Positions 44,816 through 57,354 of a stretch of 60,152 nucleotides of DNA are shown piece by piece. The notes beneath the pieces are model-generated. The model was not told the origin of the DNA and did no database searches. It saw only the letters and a list, made by a program, of their open reading frames with translations. Made by a program: the position numbers and the translations under genes. Each line of letters opens with the position of its first letter. Within the stretch, counting starts at the first letter, position 1. Source of the stretch: Leptolyngbyaceae cyanobacterium RU_5_1 (lineage in GTDB: Bacteria > Cyanobacteriota > Cyanobacteriia > Leptolyngbyales > Leptolyngbyaceae); contig JAAUSG010000006.1 in assembly GCA_012034055.1 (NCBI GenBank), forward strand, positions 1-60,152, in the 5' to 3' direction.

Positions 44816-45322
44816 TTAGAAGAATTCGCGTAACCGTATCAACGAGCGTTGAATGTATTGCATTTCCTCATGGCTGAGTGAACTCAAACGCTCTTTCATA
44901 TAAGCAATATGAGCTGGAAAAACCTCTTCAAACACTCGCTCACCGTCTACAGTTAGAACCACAATAAAACAACGACGATTGTCAGGGGGAACCTCGCGTC
45001 GCACCAAGCCTTTCTTCTCTAACCGATCCACAATTCCAGTCAATGTTCCTTTCGTGACCAACGTTTTCTCGGCAATTTGACCCATCATCATGCCAGGAGT
45101 GTTGCCTAAGGTGCAAATCACGTCAAATTGAGGAACGGTTAATCCCAGTTGCCGAATGTGCTCCTCATCATAAGTATAGAATGCTTGATAAGTTCGTACT
45201 AGTTCTCGCATAACCGCTAAAACGGGTTCCTTGGCGGCTGCCTGGGTGGCTGTGGGCGGTTCTACTCTGGATTTATCCTGGATTGGTTCAATCTCGGGCG
45301 GATGATCAGTTTTACGCTTCAT
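44816..45322 (-). CDS. MarR-family transcriptional regulator
   Basis: 168 residues. Winged-helix MarR core: QFDVICTLGNTPGMMMGQIAEKTLVTKGTLTGIVDRLEKKGLVRRE, then the beta hairpin PPDNRRCFIVVLTVDGERVFEE (about residues 65-125). N-terminal 40 residues are polar and Pro/Glu-rich. Regulates an unknown target, and its ligand is unknown. 66 bases downstream of miaA on the same strand. Confidence 0.85.
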   Translation of the reverse strand: MKRKTDHPPEIEPIQDKSRVEPPTATQAAAKEPVLAVMRELVRTYQAFYTYDEEHIRQLGLTVPQFDVICTLGNTPGMMMGQIAEKTLVTKGTLTGIVDRLEKKGLVRREVPPDNRRCFIVVLTVDGERVFEEVFPAHIAYMKERLSSLSHEEMQYIQRSLIRLREFF

Positions 45323-45388
45323 TCGGCGGTCTTAAACAGGATGATGCAAACAGTCTTAATGCAAACATTCTAATGTGCACTGATCCCT

Positions 45389-46492
45389 TCAGGGCAAAAT
45401 GGTCGGAAATTCAGAGTGGCATGAGCCGTGCAAAAATCCCTCCACACGCTGCCCAACCCGGTTCACCAAGTTAGAAGAATCCGCATCAAACCATTCAATT
45501 ATTGGACAAGCTCGGAACCAGGTCCGCTGGCGCTTGGCGAATTGGCGAGTGTGGAGGACCGTCAATTCCTGAGCGGCTGCCAGGGAGAGTTTCCCAGTCA
45601 GGTGCTGTTTGAACTCGGCATATCCCAAGGTGTTAAGTAGAGGCAGGTCAGTGCCATATTTCTGGCAGAGATAGTCAACTTCATCCACAAAGCCTGATGC
45701 AACCATGTGCTGAGTGCGATGTTCAATTCGCTGCTGAAGGTGAGCGGGGGTTTGACAATCTAATCCGATTTGGAGAATGGGGTAGGTGGGTGGGTTTTCG
45801 CCTTGCTGCTTGGACATGGGATACCCAGTGGTGTAAAAGACCTCCAGCGATCGCACCGTGCGCACCTGATCATGGGGATGAATCTTGACCGCTGATTCGG
45901 AATCAACCTGCTGCAGTATGGCGTAGCACTGGCTCTGCCCCAGGGATTCAAGCTGCGATCGCAACTCAGGCTGGGGCGATACGCGTGGGATTTTCATCCC
46001 CCTGGTAATGGCGCGAATGTAGAGACCTGTTCCACCGACGAGGAGGGGGAGGGGGGAGGAGATTGAAGATTGAAGATTGAAGATTGAAGATTGTTCTGCT
46101 GTCTCCCCATCTCCCCACTTCCCCATCTCCCTATCCTTCCCTAGCCCCCAGTCCCTAGCCCCTAGCCCCTTCCCTGGGCCCTGATGCAGCTTCTCAATCA
46201 ACTCCTGCGCTTGCTGCTGATACTCGGCAACGGTGAAGGTCTCTGTCGGGTCACAGAGGTCAATCAAATAATGAGGAACGTGTTGCTGGTCTGCGATCGC
46301 GGGTTTGGCAGTGCCAATGTTAAATTCTCGATACACTTGACGCGAATCGGCGCTGAGGATGGCAGAATTCAAGCGTTTTGCGAGCGCAATCGCCAGGTTT
46401 GACTTACCCGTCGCCGTCGCACCACAAATGACGATCAGCCCCGGTACGCATGTATTATTTGAATTTGTTAAACTAGAGATAGAAAAAGACAT
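45389..46492 (-). CDS. miaA: tRNA dimethylallyltransferase with an inserted repeat
   Basis: 367 residues. Transfers a dimethylallyl group to A37 of tRNAs reading UNN codons. P-loop VICGATATGKSNLAIALA (about residue 22-38), LSADSRQVYREFNIGTAKP, HYLIDLCDPTETFTVAEYQ, then LPLLVGGTGLYIRAI (about 148-162) and the C-terminal GYAEFKQHLTG, RQFAKRQRTWFR. Between the two halves lie about 43 extra codons (residues 105-147, GPGKGLGARDWGLG... SSISSP) that are translated low-complexity repeat DNA; the normal family has a short link (e.g. HQGxPLPLLVGG). The frame is kept, so the enzyme may still work. Length without it is 324, in the usual range. Confidence 0.9.
   Translation of the reverse strand: MSFSISSLTNSNNTCVPGLIVICGATATGKSNLAIALAKRLNSAILSADSRQVYREFNIGTAKPAIADQQHVPHYLIDLCDPTETFTVAEYQQQAQELIEKLHQGPGKGLGARDWGLGKDREMGKWGDGETAEQSSIFNLQSSISSPLPLLVGGTGLYIRAITRGMKIPRVSPQPELRSQLESLGQSQCYAILQQVDSESAVKIHPHDQVRTVRSLEVFYTTGYPMSKQQGENPPTYPILQIGLDCQTPAHLQQRIEHRTQHMVASGFVDEVDYLCQKYGTDLPLLNTLGYAEFKQHLTGKLSLAAAQELTVLHTRQFAKRQRTWFRACPIIEWFDADSSNLVNRVGQRVEGFLHGSCHSEFPTILP
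46052..46180. repeat. intergenic-type repeat inside miaA
   Basis: On the plus strand: five GATTGAA heptamers (46061-46093), then CTCCCCATCTCCCCA units (about 46100-46131), then CCCTAGCCCCCAG units (46138-46172). The complement, AGGATAGGGAGATGGGGA, is shared with the spacer repeat at 18985-19080, so the same repeat family occurs inside and outside a gene. Confidence 0.7.
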
Positions 46493-46557
46493 TGATAAAG
46501 GTTTTGGTTCACCCCTGATATAAACATCCCAGGAAACGTATCTAAAAGCGCTTATAA

Positions 46558-48582
<2,025 letters not shown>

Positions 48583-48611
48583 GAAACGAAGTATCAGGCA
48601 GTTGGCATTCT

Positions 48612-48638
48612 CCAATCTAAAATCTGCAATCTAAAATC
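48612..48638. repeat. A/T-rich heptamer repeat
   Basis: CCAATCTAAAATCTGCAATCTAAAATC in the gyrB/uvrB convergent spacer, inside the false 3' extension of the uvrB frame. Confidence 0.55.
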
Positions 48639-48678
48639 ACTCGCGCCGATGAAACGGTAGCAATGCTCATAACTCTCT

Positions 48679-50675
48679 TCATCGCCCCAATAGCTTATCT
48701 CGCAGATGCTTAATTCGATCGCGATACTCGCCTGCTTTTCAAATTCCAACTTCTTGGCAGCGTCTTTCATCTGAGCTTCAAGTTGGCCAATCAGCTCCGG
48801 AATGTTTTCCATTGGGATGTCGCTGGCGTGCTCGTAGACCAGATCAAGCTCTTCGGCTTTGAGGCGGCGAGAGACTTCCAGGAAGGCGAGAATTGAGTTG
48901 TTTTGCTTTTTGACGATCGGTTGGGGTGTGATGCCGTGCGTCTCGTTGTATTCCATCTGAATGGTGCGACGCCCTCCGGTTTCGCTAATCGCCTTGGCCA
49001 TGCTGGCCGTGAGATTGTCGCCGTAGAGAATGGCTTGACCGTTGACATGGCGGGCAGCCCGGCCAATGGTTTGAATCAGCGATCGCTCCGCCCTCAAATA
49101 GCCTTCTTTATCGGCATCCAAAATGGCGACCAACGACACTTCTGGCAGATCCAGCCCTTCCCGCAGCAGGTTTACGCCAATCAGCACATCAAACTCACCC
49201 TCGCGCAGGTTTTGCAGAATTTCAATCCGCTCGATCGAGTTGATCTCAGAGTGCAGATAGCGCACTCGGACACCCCGCTCCTGGAAATATTCAGTCAAGT
49301 CTTCTGCCATCCGCTTAGTCAGAGTCGTCACCAACACCCGTTCCTGTCGCTGCGCCCGCTCCTGGATCTCGCCGTACAGATCATCTACTTGCCCCTGCGT
49401 GGGACGGACGAAGATTTCGGGATCGAGCACGCCAGTCGGACGAATGATTTGTTCGACAATGCGGTTTTCGGAAACCTCCAGTTCCCAATCTCCGGGTGTA
49501 GCTGAAACAAAGATCGCTTGCGTGGCCTTCTGCCAAAATTCTTCTGCTTTCAGAGGGCGATTATCGGCCGCGCTGGGCAAGCGGAAGCCGTGCTCAATGA
49601 GTACCCCCTTGCGGGACTGGTCGCCGTTGTACATGCCGCGCAGTTGGGGAATCGCGACATGGGACTCGTCAATCACCAGCAGCCAGTCTTTGGGGAAGTA
49701 ATCAATCAAACATTCCGGGGGTTCTCCAGCTTCACGGCCCGCTAAATGACGGGAGTAATTTTCAACGCCATTGCAAAAACCGACTTCACGCAGCACCTCC
49801 AGGTCGTAGCGGGTGCGTTGCTCCAGCCGCTGTGCTTCCAGCAGCTTGCCCTGGCTTTCCAGTACTGCCAGTCGCTCTTTCAGTTCTTCCTCGATCGCCT
49901 CACAGGCTGCCTGCAACCGATCTTCCGGTGTGACAAAGTGGCGAGCTGGATAGATGTTGATGGCTTCCATGCTTTGCAGGGTGCTACCGGTAACCGGGTC
50001 GATATAGCGAATCGCATCGATTTCATCACCAAAGAACTCAACGCGAATAATCCGGTCTTCATAAGCCGGTCCAATTTCCAGCACATCGCCCTTGACCCGA
50101 AAGCGGCCCCGTCCCAAGTCCAGGTCATTACGGGTGTACTGCACCGAGACCAGATCGCGGATAATCCCACGCAGGTTGATCTCTTCCCCCACCCGTAGCG
50201 GAATCGAGGCTTTCAGATATTCAGACGGAATTCCCAAGCCGTAAATGCAGCTAATTGAGGCGACCACAATCACATCGCGGCGTTCAAACAGCGATCGCGT
50301 CGCCGAGTGGCGCAGCATGTCAATCTCTTCATTGATCGATGAGGTCTTGGCAATATAAGTATCGGTAACCGGAATGTAGGCCTCTGGCTGATAGTAGTCG
50401 TAATAGCTAATAAAGTACTCAACAGCGTTGTTGGGGAAAAACTCGCGCAACTCATTGCACAACTGAGCGGCCAGGGTTTTGTTATGCGCCAACACCAGCG
50501 TCGGTCTACCCAGCTTCTCAATCACCCGCGCCATTGTGTGGGTTTTGCCAGTCCCCGTCGCACCTCGGAGTGTCTGATAGCGCTGTCCTGTGCCAATTAG
50601 TTGGGTGAGTTGAGCGATCGCCCGTGGTTGGTCACCCGTTGGCTCAAACGGAGCTTGAATCTGAAACTGTGGCAT
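48679..50675 (-). CDS. uvrB: UvrABC system protein B, frameshifted near its 3' end
   Basis: 665 residues after correction. Start ATG 50675 ([20 protein letters not shown]). Walker [13 protein letters not shown], the beta hairpin with [17 protein letters not shown], helicase motifs [32 protein letters not shown] and QTIGRAARH. Damage-recognition helicase of nucleotide excision repair. The C-terminal UVR domain is read correctly to LEFEKQA; then the listed frame runs on through unnatural sequence to 48594. The -1 frame gives the expected end [13 protein letters not shown] with TGA at 48679-48681. One G is missing near 48729. The main body is intact. Confidence 0.93.
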
Positions 50676-51047
50676 AGGTTCAGAGAAAGTCCCAAAGTTG
50701 GTGTAGTTTGGCTCGAACGTGCGTCCAGTCATTGGGGTGAATTGCCCATATACGCTTAACTAGACGCTTCTCCAGTGTAGCGATTTCGGAGGCTTCCCAT
50801 TTGTTGTCTTCGTGAGCCATGATAGCGGGTGGTACGGTATACAAAATTTGACATTTAGCATATTGAGTTGGTCGCTTTACTCAAGCTACACAATTGCACT
50901 GGGGAATCGCGATTGACTGAGAAGAGTCGGTAAAGGAATCGGAAGATAACCGTTTTTGTCAGAAAAGCGATGTTTTCATTCAAGTAGAAGAAAGATTTTG
51001 TGGTTCTAGCTGAATTAAGTTAGTAATCCATTGGCAGAATAAAACTG

Positions 51048-51683
51048 ATGTCCAAAGAACTACTAGAGCAATCAACAACTAATCAACCCTTAGAAACTGA
51101 AACGTTAGGGCTGTGGCAGCAAATCCGAGAAGATTGGATTGCCCACGGGCGGGACTGGACCAAGCCCGGATTTCGAGCTGTGGCAGTCAACCGATTTGGG
51201 GCTTGGCGGATGACAATTCGAGCTAAGCTACTCCGCGCTCCGCTCACGCTGCTTTACACCATGATGTACCGCAAAGTACGAAACACCTACGGCATCGAAC
51301 TTCCCTACACCGTCAAGTTGGGTCGTCGGGTGGTAATTGAGCACCAGAGCGCGATCGTCATTCATGGGTACTGTGAAATTGGCGACGACAGCATCATTCG
51401 TCAGGGTGTCACGTTGGGAAATCGCTACCTGGATAAGCCGTTTGATGCACCCAAGCTCGGTAAACGGGTCAACGTCGGTGCTGGTGCAAAAATCTTTGGC
51501 GATGTGAGGATTGGCGATGGAGCCAACATCGGCGCAAATGCTGTTGTCCTAATCGATGTCCCAGATGGTGCAACTGCCGTAGGCCTTCCAGGCAAAATCA
51601 TCAAAACGGCTAAACCGCAAACGCCTGCAGAGGATCGTTTGAATGGGGTTAACGATTCCAATGAAGTTGTGCAGACCCATTAG
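51048..51683 (+). CDS. serine acetyltransferase-like LbH enzyme
   Basis: 211 residues. After an N-terminal helical part (LWQQIREDWIAHGRDWTKPGFRAVAVNRFGAWRM) comes a left-handed beta-helix: IGDDSIIRQGVTLGNRY, LGKRVNVGAGAKIFGDVRIGDGANIGANAVVLIDVPDGATAVGLPGKII. The shape is that of CysE-like serine O-acetyltransferases or of polysaccharide acetyltransferases; the neighbouring GT2 gene favours the second. Start follows a weak Shine-Dalgarno. Confidence 0.8.
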   Translation: MSKELLEQSTTNQPLETETLGLWQQIREDWIAHGRDWTKPGFRAVAVNRFGAWRMTIRAKLLRAPLTLLYTMMYRKVRNTYGIELPYTVKLGRRVVIEHQSAIVIHGYCEIGDDSIIRQGVTLGNRYLDKPFDAPKLGKRVNVGAGAKIFGDVRIGDGANIGANAVVLIDVPDGATAVGLPGKIIKTAKPQTPAEDRLNGVNDSNEVVQTH

Positions 51684-51771
51684 TTTAACTCCTCCCTAAC
51701 CCCTAGCCCCTACACCCCTATTTTCAAACCAGTCCTATATTTGCCAACCCCTATCCAGATTAAACAAACCT

Positions 51772-52785
51772 ATGTCTGCTGACCTTCAGCTCGATCATTT
51801 AACTCGTCTACTGGTCGTGATGGTGAACTACCGGACACCTCATCTGGTAGTCGAAAGTTTGCGCTCCCTGAAAAATGAAATCCAATCGGTGCCGGGGACC
51901 AGGGTTGCCGTCGTCGATAATAACTCTGAAGACGGCTCTGTTGGGATCATCAGTGCCGCGATCGCGTCCGAAGGATGGGGGGATTGGGTCACATTCATGC
52001 CTTCCAGCATTAACGGTGGTTTTTCTTACGGCAACAACTATGCCATTCGTCCAGCCCTCCAGTCTCCTAACCCGCCAGACTACGTTCTCCTCCTCAACCC
52101 AGATACTCAGGTTCGCCCCAATGCCCTTAAAGCTTTGGTCGATTTCATGGATCAACGCCCAGACGTGGGCATTGCAGGCAGCAGCTTTGAAGAAGCTGAC
52201 GGCAAGCCCTGGCCCTATGCCTTTCGGTTTCCCAGCATTCTAAGCGAGTTGGAATCAGCTGTCCGCCTTGGCATCCTGTCAAAGCTGCTCTCAAACTGGG
52301 TGGTCGCCCAGGTTATGACGGATAAAGATCAGGAAGTAGACTGGATGCCCGGAGCCAGCATGATGATCCGGCGTCAGGTCTTCGAGTCAATTGGACTGAT
52401 GGATGAAGGTTATTTCCTCTACTTTGAAGAAACCGACTTCTGCCTACAGGCAAAACGAGCCGGTTGGAAATGCTGGCATGTGCCTGAAAGTCGAGTCATG
52501 CACATCCTTGGACAAAGTACTGGCGTGACGGCTAAGAATCACGCCCCCAAACGCCGCCCGCAGTATTGGTTTGACTCTAAACGCCGGTATTTCCTCAAAA
52601 ATCACGGCTGGCTATACACAGCAATGATTGATGTGTGCTGGATTGTTGGCTTTAGCCTGTGGAGAGTGCGCCGTGTGATTCAGCGCAAACCCGATATGGA
52701 TCCCCCCAACCTGCTGTGGGACTCAATTCGCAATAGCGTGTTCTTTAAGCGAGGCATTCCCTGTCAACAATTGACTACAACTTAG
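51772..52785 (+). CDS. GT2 glycosyltransferase (rhamnosyltransferase-like)
   Basis: 337 residues. GT-A fold: VVMVNYRTPHLVVESLRSL, VAVVDNNSEDGSVGI, SINGGFSYGNNYAIR, YVLLLNPDTQVRPNAL (DxD-like metal motif N-P-D-T), MPGASMMIRRQVF, YFLYFEETDFCLQAKRAGW. Likely makes surface or exopolysaccharide. It is 88 bases after the acetyltransferase and 7 bases before mobA. Confidence 0.85.
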   Translation: MSADLQLDHLTRLLVVMVNYRTPHLVVESLRSLKNEIQSVPGTRVAVVDNNSEDGSVGIISAAIASEGWGDWVTFMPSSINGGFSYGNNYAIRPALQSPNPPDYVLLLNPDTQVRPNALKALVDFMDQRPDVGIAGSSFEEADGKPWPYAFRFPSILSELESAVRLGILSKLLSNWVVAQVMTDKDQEVDWMPGASMMIRRQVFESIGLMDEGYFLYFEETDFCLQAKRAGWKCWHVPESRVMHILGQSTGVTAKNHAPKRRPQYWFDSKRRYFLKNHGWLYTAMIDVCWIVGFSLWRVRRVIQRKPDMDPPNLLWDSIRNSVFFKRGIPCQQLTTT

Positions 52786-52792
52786 AGGTAGC

Positions 52793-53407
52793 ATGGCTAT
52801 TTCGCTGGCAGCGATCGTCCTGGCCGGGGGACAAAGTTCTCGCATGGGACGAGATAAGGCGCTGATCTCGATTCAAGGCGTTCCCCTGCTGCAACGGACG
52901 TGTGAGGTTGCACTGCAATGTACCGCCGCTGTTTATGTCGTTACATCCCGAACTGAACAGTATCGTGCCGTTGTGCCAGATGGTTGCTGCCTTGTTCAGG
53001 AACACCCGTTACCCGGTGAAATGTTGCCCCATGGACCGTTGGTTGGCTTCGCTCAAGGATTAGCGCATACCCACACGGAGTGGGTATTGCTGCTGGCGTG
53101 CGATTTGCCACTCCTGCGGGCAGATGTGCTCCGGAGTTGGATGTGGAAACTGGATCAAGCAGGATCCGAGATCGCCCTCCTGCCCAAAACCGAAAGCGGC
53201 TGGGAACCTCTCTGTGGCTTCTATCGAGCTAGTTGCCTGCCAAGCCTGTCCGATTTTATTGACCAGGGGGGGCGATCGCTGCAGCGTTGGCTTTCCCAGG
53301 TAAATGTCAACGCGATCGCGTTCAGTTCATCACCCGATGAACATAGCCGCGATCGCGACATGCTGTTCAACTGCAATACTCCCGAAGATTTACGTCTGCT
53401 GCTCTAG
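52793..53407 (+). CDS. mobA: molybdenum cofactor guanylyltransferase
   Basis: 204 residues. LAGGQSSRMGRDKALISIQG is the nucleotide-binding signature, later ACDLPLLRADVL, EPLCGFYRASCL and the end LFNCNTPEDLR. Attaches GMP to molybdopterin to make the guanine dinucleotide cofactor. Only 7 bases after the GT2 gene; likely accidental co-transcription. Convergent with mreD, overlapping by 18 bases. Confidence 0.9.
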   Translation: MAISLAAIVLAGGQSSRMGRDKALISIQGVPLLQRTCEVALQCTAAVYVVTSRTEQYRAVVPDGCCLVQEHPLPGEMLPHGPLVGFAQGLAHTHTEWVLLLACDLPLLRADVLRSWMWKLDQAGSEIALLPKTESGWEPLCGFYRASCLPSLSDFIDQGGRSLQRWLSQVNVNAIAFSSSPDEHSRDRDMLFNCNTPEDLRLLL

Positions 53408-53953
53408 CGCACTCATCTGCTGCCACCAATGCTTGAGTGGAAAGTAGACGATCGGTGCCCACATGCTGCTCAACACAGCCGAACCTAACGCAATGAGTTG
53501 GTGGTAGGTCCAAATTTCGACCAGGGAGCGATCGCCCTGAAAACTATACTGAATCGCTGTCACGGTTTCGGCAATCACGGCCATTCCAAATGCAATTAGC
53601 GCAACTGAGATAAAATCCTCACGAAGATACCGTTCTTTCCGTAACCGAGCCGTTAAAATCCCAACCAGCATCAAACTTAAGGTGTGAGTGGGTTCGTGAG
53701 CCGTCATGCCATCTTGAATTAAGCCCAAGGTCAATCCTGCTAGTGCGCCGTGAAATGCAGTTCGTTTTACGCTCCAGGCAACGACCCAAATGAGCAACCA
53801 ATTTGGACCAATACCTGCTAGTTCCATACCCAGCAAACGAGTCGGGGAAACTAGCAAACACAATAGCACCGAGGCTGCTGTAACCGCACTATTCACGGCT
53901 ATACGAGCGATAGGGCGATCCTGCAACGTGGCAATCAGAGACTCGGTTTTCAT
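53390..53953 (-). CDS. mreD: rod shape-determining protein MreD
   Basis: 187 residues. Six hydrophobic segments, ANWLLIWVVAWSVKRTAFHGALAGLTLGLIQDGM-like core near residues 50-85. Membrane partner of MreB and MreC in the elongasome. It overlaps mreC by 4 bases (ATGA) and shares its operon. Length and helical pattern fit. Confidence 0.85.
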   Translation of the reverse strand: MKTESLIATLQDRPIARIAVNSAVTAASVLLCLLVSPTRLLGMELAGIGPNWLLIWVVAWSVKRTAFHGALAGLTLGLIQDGMTAHEPTHTLSLMLVGILTARLRKERYLREDFISVALIAFGMAVIAETVTAIQYSFQGDRSLVEIWTYHQLIALGSAVLSSMWAPIVYFPLKHWWQQMSALEQQT

Positions 53954-54753
53954 GGTTGGGATTCTGACTCTCGATCAGCAGGGGGGCTTGATCTGGATAA
54001 AGAGGATTGAGCATGGGGATAAATGACGGCCCACTCCAGAAAGCTGACTGGAGCCGTCAGTTCAATCACTGCCTCTGGAGCCGGACTCTTGTTTAAATTC
54101 ACGGATTCTACCCGACCTACAGGTAATCCGGCTGGGAATAGCTGGCTCAGAGATGAGGTAGTAATTACATCGCCCTGGCGGACATCAGGAACTTTATCAA
54201 AAAACTCCATGACGACTCGATTGGAAGACTTCCCCCGGATATATCCCATGTAGCGGCTACGGCTCACGGTTGCTCCGACTCGACTGGATGGATCACTCAG
54301 CAGTAGCACTCGACTAGTTCTGGGAGTCACACTAATCACTCGACCCACCACTCCACCTGGAGCCATCACGATCGCCCCGTCCTTGACACCGTCTTTCTGC
54401 CCCCGCCCCAAAATGAGCTGCTGCCACCAGTGATCGGCACTGCGTCCAACAACTGGAGTGGTAATGCCAGATCGCTTATTTTCAGAGACATAGCCCAGCA
54501 GCGATCGCAACTGCTGATTTTGGCTTTCCAACTCTGTCAACCGCTCTTGTAGCTCCTGAAACCTGGCATTCTCCAGAGCGGACTTTCGCTCTAAATTGGG
54601 TTGAAACGGACGGGCTAGCAGTTGGTAAGTCTCGTACAAAACCGCTCCTTGAGTTTGGCGAAGAAAAACCGCAGCTCCAAGCGACAGACCTGCCAACACG
54701 GTCTGTATTCGGTGACGATCCCACCAGCGGCGTAAGGTAAACATATTCAACAA
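53950..54753 (-). CDS. mreC: rod shape-determining protein MreC
   Basis: 267 residues. N-terminal basic segment, TM helix about residues 15-33, a coiled coil (KSALENARFQELQERLTELESQNQQLRSLLGY, about 55-90), then the beta-rich periplasmic domain (VGRSADHWWQQLILGRGQKDGVKDG, GVVGRVISVTP, LLLSDPSSRVGA). Scaffolds cell-wall synthesis. Between mreD and mreB in the standard order mreB-mreC-mreD. A start at 54744 (MFTLRRWW) is possible. Confidence 0.92.
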   Translation of the reverse strand: MLNMFTLRRWWDRHRIQTVLAGLSLGAAVFLRQTQGAVLYETYQLLARPFQPNLERKSALENARFQELQERLTELESQNQQLRSLLGYVSENKRSGITTPVVGRSADHWWQQLILGRGQKDGVKDGAIVMAPGGVVGRVISVTPRTSRVLLLSDPSSRVGATVSRSRYMGYIRGKSSNRVVMEFFDKVPDVRQGDVITTSSLSQLFPAGLPVGRVESVNLNKSPAPEAVIELTAPVSFLEWAVIYPHAQSSLSRSSPPADRESESQP

Positions 54754-54866
54754 AGCAAGGTTGGCTGAACTAGGTTCAACTGAGGATTATAAGGATAATC
54801 GTTATCCAAACAATATCGTCTCACGAACCTGGAGTAACTGAAAATTGGTAAATTTTCAGTAGATGA

Positions 54867-55909
<1,043 letters not shown>

Positions 55910-55987
55910 CTATGCCTCAAAGTAATGTGAATCTGGACGCAACGAACCGAAATCAAAAATGGATCTTATTACGTTTTTGATTTTGAG

Positions 55988-56017
55988 TCTAGTGAGAAAA
56001 CCTGATTGCTCACTAGA
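55988..56017 (-). promoter_or_regulatory. 9-bp stem-loop in the mreB leader
   Basis: TCTAGTGAG (55988-55996), 12-base loop, CTCACTAGA (56109 minus 100; i.e. about 56009-56017). It lies about 85 bases upstream of the mreB start in the 342-bp spacer to ssb. May shape the 5' leader. Confidence 0.4.
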
Positions 56018-56153
56018 GTAATGCAAACCAAAAAATCGAGAGAGATTTGCTGAGTAAATAAAAAGATTGAAGCGGATCGTGGCGATTGAATTGTAATTGA
56101 TCACAGCCCACGATCGCCCATAAAATTACCAGCGAACCCCTTCTACTTTACCA

Positions 56154-56170
56154 AAGTGATAAGATCACTT
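56154..56170. promoter_or_regulatory. perfect palindrome upstream of ssb
   Basis: AAGTGAT AAG ATCACTT: 7-bp arms around three bases, about 76 bases before the ssb start and between ssb and mreB. Operator-like; does not match the cyanobacterial LexA box by eye. Confidence 0.4.
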
Positions 56171-56245
56171 GTATTGGTTCAAATTGCAATCAGCTTATTA
56201 AAATAAGTGAATTGCAAGACAAGTCATATCTTAACCCAAACAATT

Positions 56246-56611
56246 ATGAGCCTAAATGCTGTAACGTTGGTCGGCCGCGTTGGTGGTGATCCAGACGTCA
56301 AATACTTTGAATCCGGCAGCGTTGTTTGCAACCTGACGCTGGCGGTGAATCGGCAAAGTCGTAATAATGACCAGCCCGATTGGTTCAATCTAGAACTATG
56401 GGGAAAGACGGCAGAAGTTGCCGCCAACTATGTCCGTAAGGGTAGCTTAATTGGTGTTACGGGTGCGCTTAAATTTGAAACCTGGAAAGACCGCAACACT
56501 GGAGCCGATCGCTCTAAACCCGTGATTCGCGTGGAACGCATGGAGTTGCTCGGTTCCAAGCGTGACAATGAGGCAGCCGGGGCAAGCAGTGGTTACGATG
56601 ACGAGTTTTAA
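56246..56611 (+). CDS. ssb: single-stranded DNA-binding protein
   Basis: 121 residues from ATG 56246 (MSLNAVTLVGRVGGDPDVKYFESG). OB-fold SSB with VCNLTLAVNRQSRN, WFNLELWGKTAEVAANYVRKGSLIGVTGALKFETWKDR. The C-terminus DDEF is the acidic protein-interaction tip, close in form to DDxPF. This is the short cyanobacterial type. Overlaps the 3' end of the SIMPL gene by 4 bases. Confidence 0.93.
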   Translation: MSLNAVTLVGRVGGDPDVKYFESGSVVCNLTLAVNRQSRNNDQPDWFNLELWGKTAEVAANYVRKGSLIGVTGALKFETWKDRNTGADRSKPVIRVERMELLGSKRDNEAAGASSGYDDEF

Positions 56612-57354
56612 TAGCTAATTTGTAATGTCACCGAGGCTTCGACTTGCTGTTCTCCACCCTCAACGGGGGTGGGTGGTGCAGCGGCGGCTCTTGATTCCAA
56701 AACATCTGCTCCTTTGAAGAGGGGGCGTGGCGGTGGAGCAAATGCACCATTTACTTGAATGCCGACAACTTCCTTGCGACTTAATCCAAGGGAACTGAGA
56801 ACAGCGTCTGCCTGGGTTTGGGCATCCTGGGTCGCTTCACCCAGAGCAACTTTCTGGGCACTGGCGATCGCCCCCTCTGTGGCATTAAAGCTAATGCCAT
56901 CAATCCGAGAGGCTCCGGCTTGGACGGCATCATCCAGCAACGCCCCTGCTTTTTGGGCTTCGACCCGAAAGCTGACAATATTGCTGGCGGTATAGCCGGT
57001 CAGGGTTTGCACGTTGTTATCATAGCGATAGGTGGGATTCAGGTTAATTCCAGTCGTCTGCAGTTTGTCAACGTTGCGTGATTTCAACAGGGAAACAACA
57101 GAGTTCGATCGCCGCGCCACTTCGGCTTGCACCTCCTTTGCCGTTTTGCCCTGGGCCTCAACTCCCAACCGGACATTAGCAAGGGTGGCGGGGATCATTT
57201 CGGTGCCCCGTCCAGTCACTGTTAAGGTGCGCAAGGCTTTTTCTTGAGCGAATACTGGGGTTGCCAGGGTTAAACTCAGCACTCCGACACCCACGGCTAA
57301 GACACGCCAGGGTTTCCAGGCGCTGAATTGGGATACGGTCGTCAATGAATTCAT
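56608..57354 (-). CDS. SIMPL (DUF541) domain protein
   Basis: 248 residues from ATG 57354. Signal peptide about residues 1-36 (AVGVGVLSLTLATPVFAQ). Mature domain: LRTLTVTGRGTEMIPATLANVRLGV, VARRSNSVVSLLKSRNVD, TTGINLNPTYRYDN, LTGYTASNIVSFRV, GISFNATEG, LGLSRKEVVGIQVNG. SIMPL proteins are periplasmic and poorly understood; they are tied to stress or signalling. Six codons of upstream ORF are not used. Confidence 0.85.
   Translation of the reverse strand: MNSLTTVSQFSAWKPWRVLAVGVGVLSLTLATPVFAQEKALRTLTVTGRGTEMIPATLANVRLGVEAQGKTAKEVQAEVARRSNSVVSLLKSRNVDKLQTTGINLNPTYRYDNNVQTLTGYTASNIVSFRVEAQKAGALLDDAVQAGASRIDGISFNATEGAIASAQKVALGEATQDAQTQADAVLSSLGLSRKEVVGIQVNGAFAPPPRPLFKGADVLESRAAAAPPTPVEGGEQQVEASVTLQISY

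Noticed and set aside
46061-46093. Slipped-strand phase-variation switch in miaA
   Set aside because: A 7-bp unit could shift frame on copy change, but the same heptamers are widespread in spacers here and nothing shows switching.
55910-56104. 64-codon minus ORF upstream of mreB
   Set aside because: Lies in the ssb/mreB spacer and has no ribosome site or recognisable pattern.
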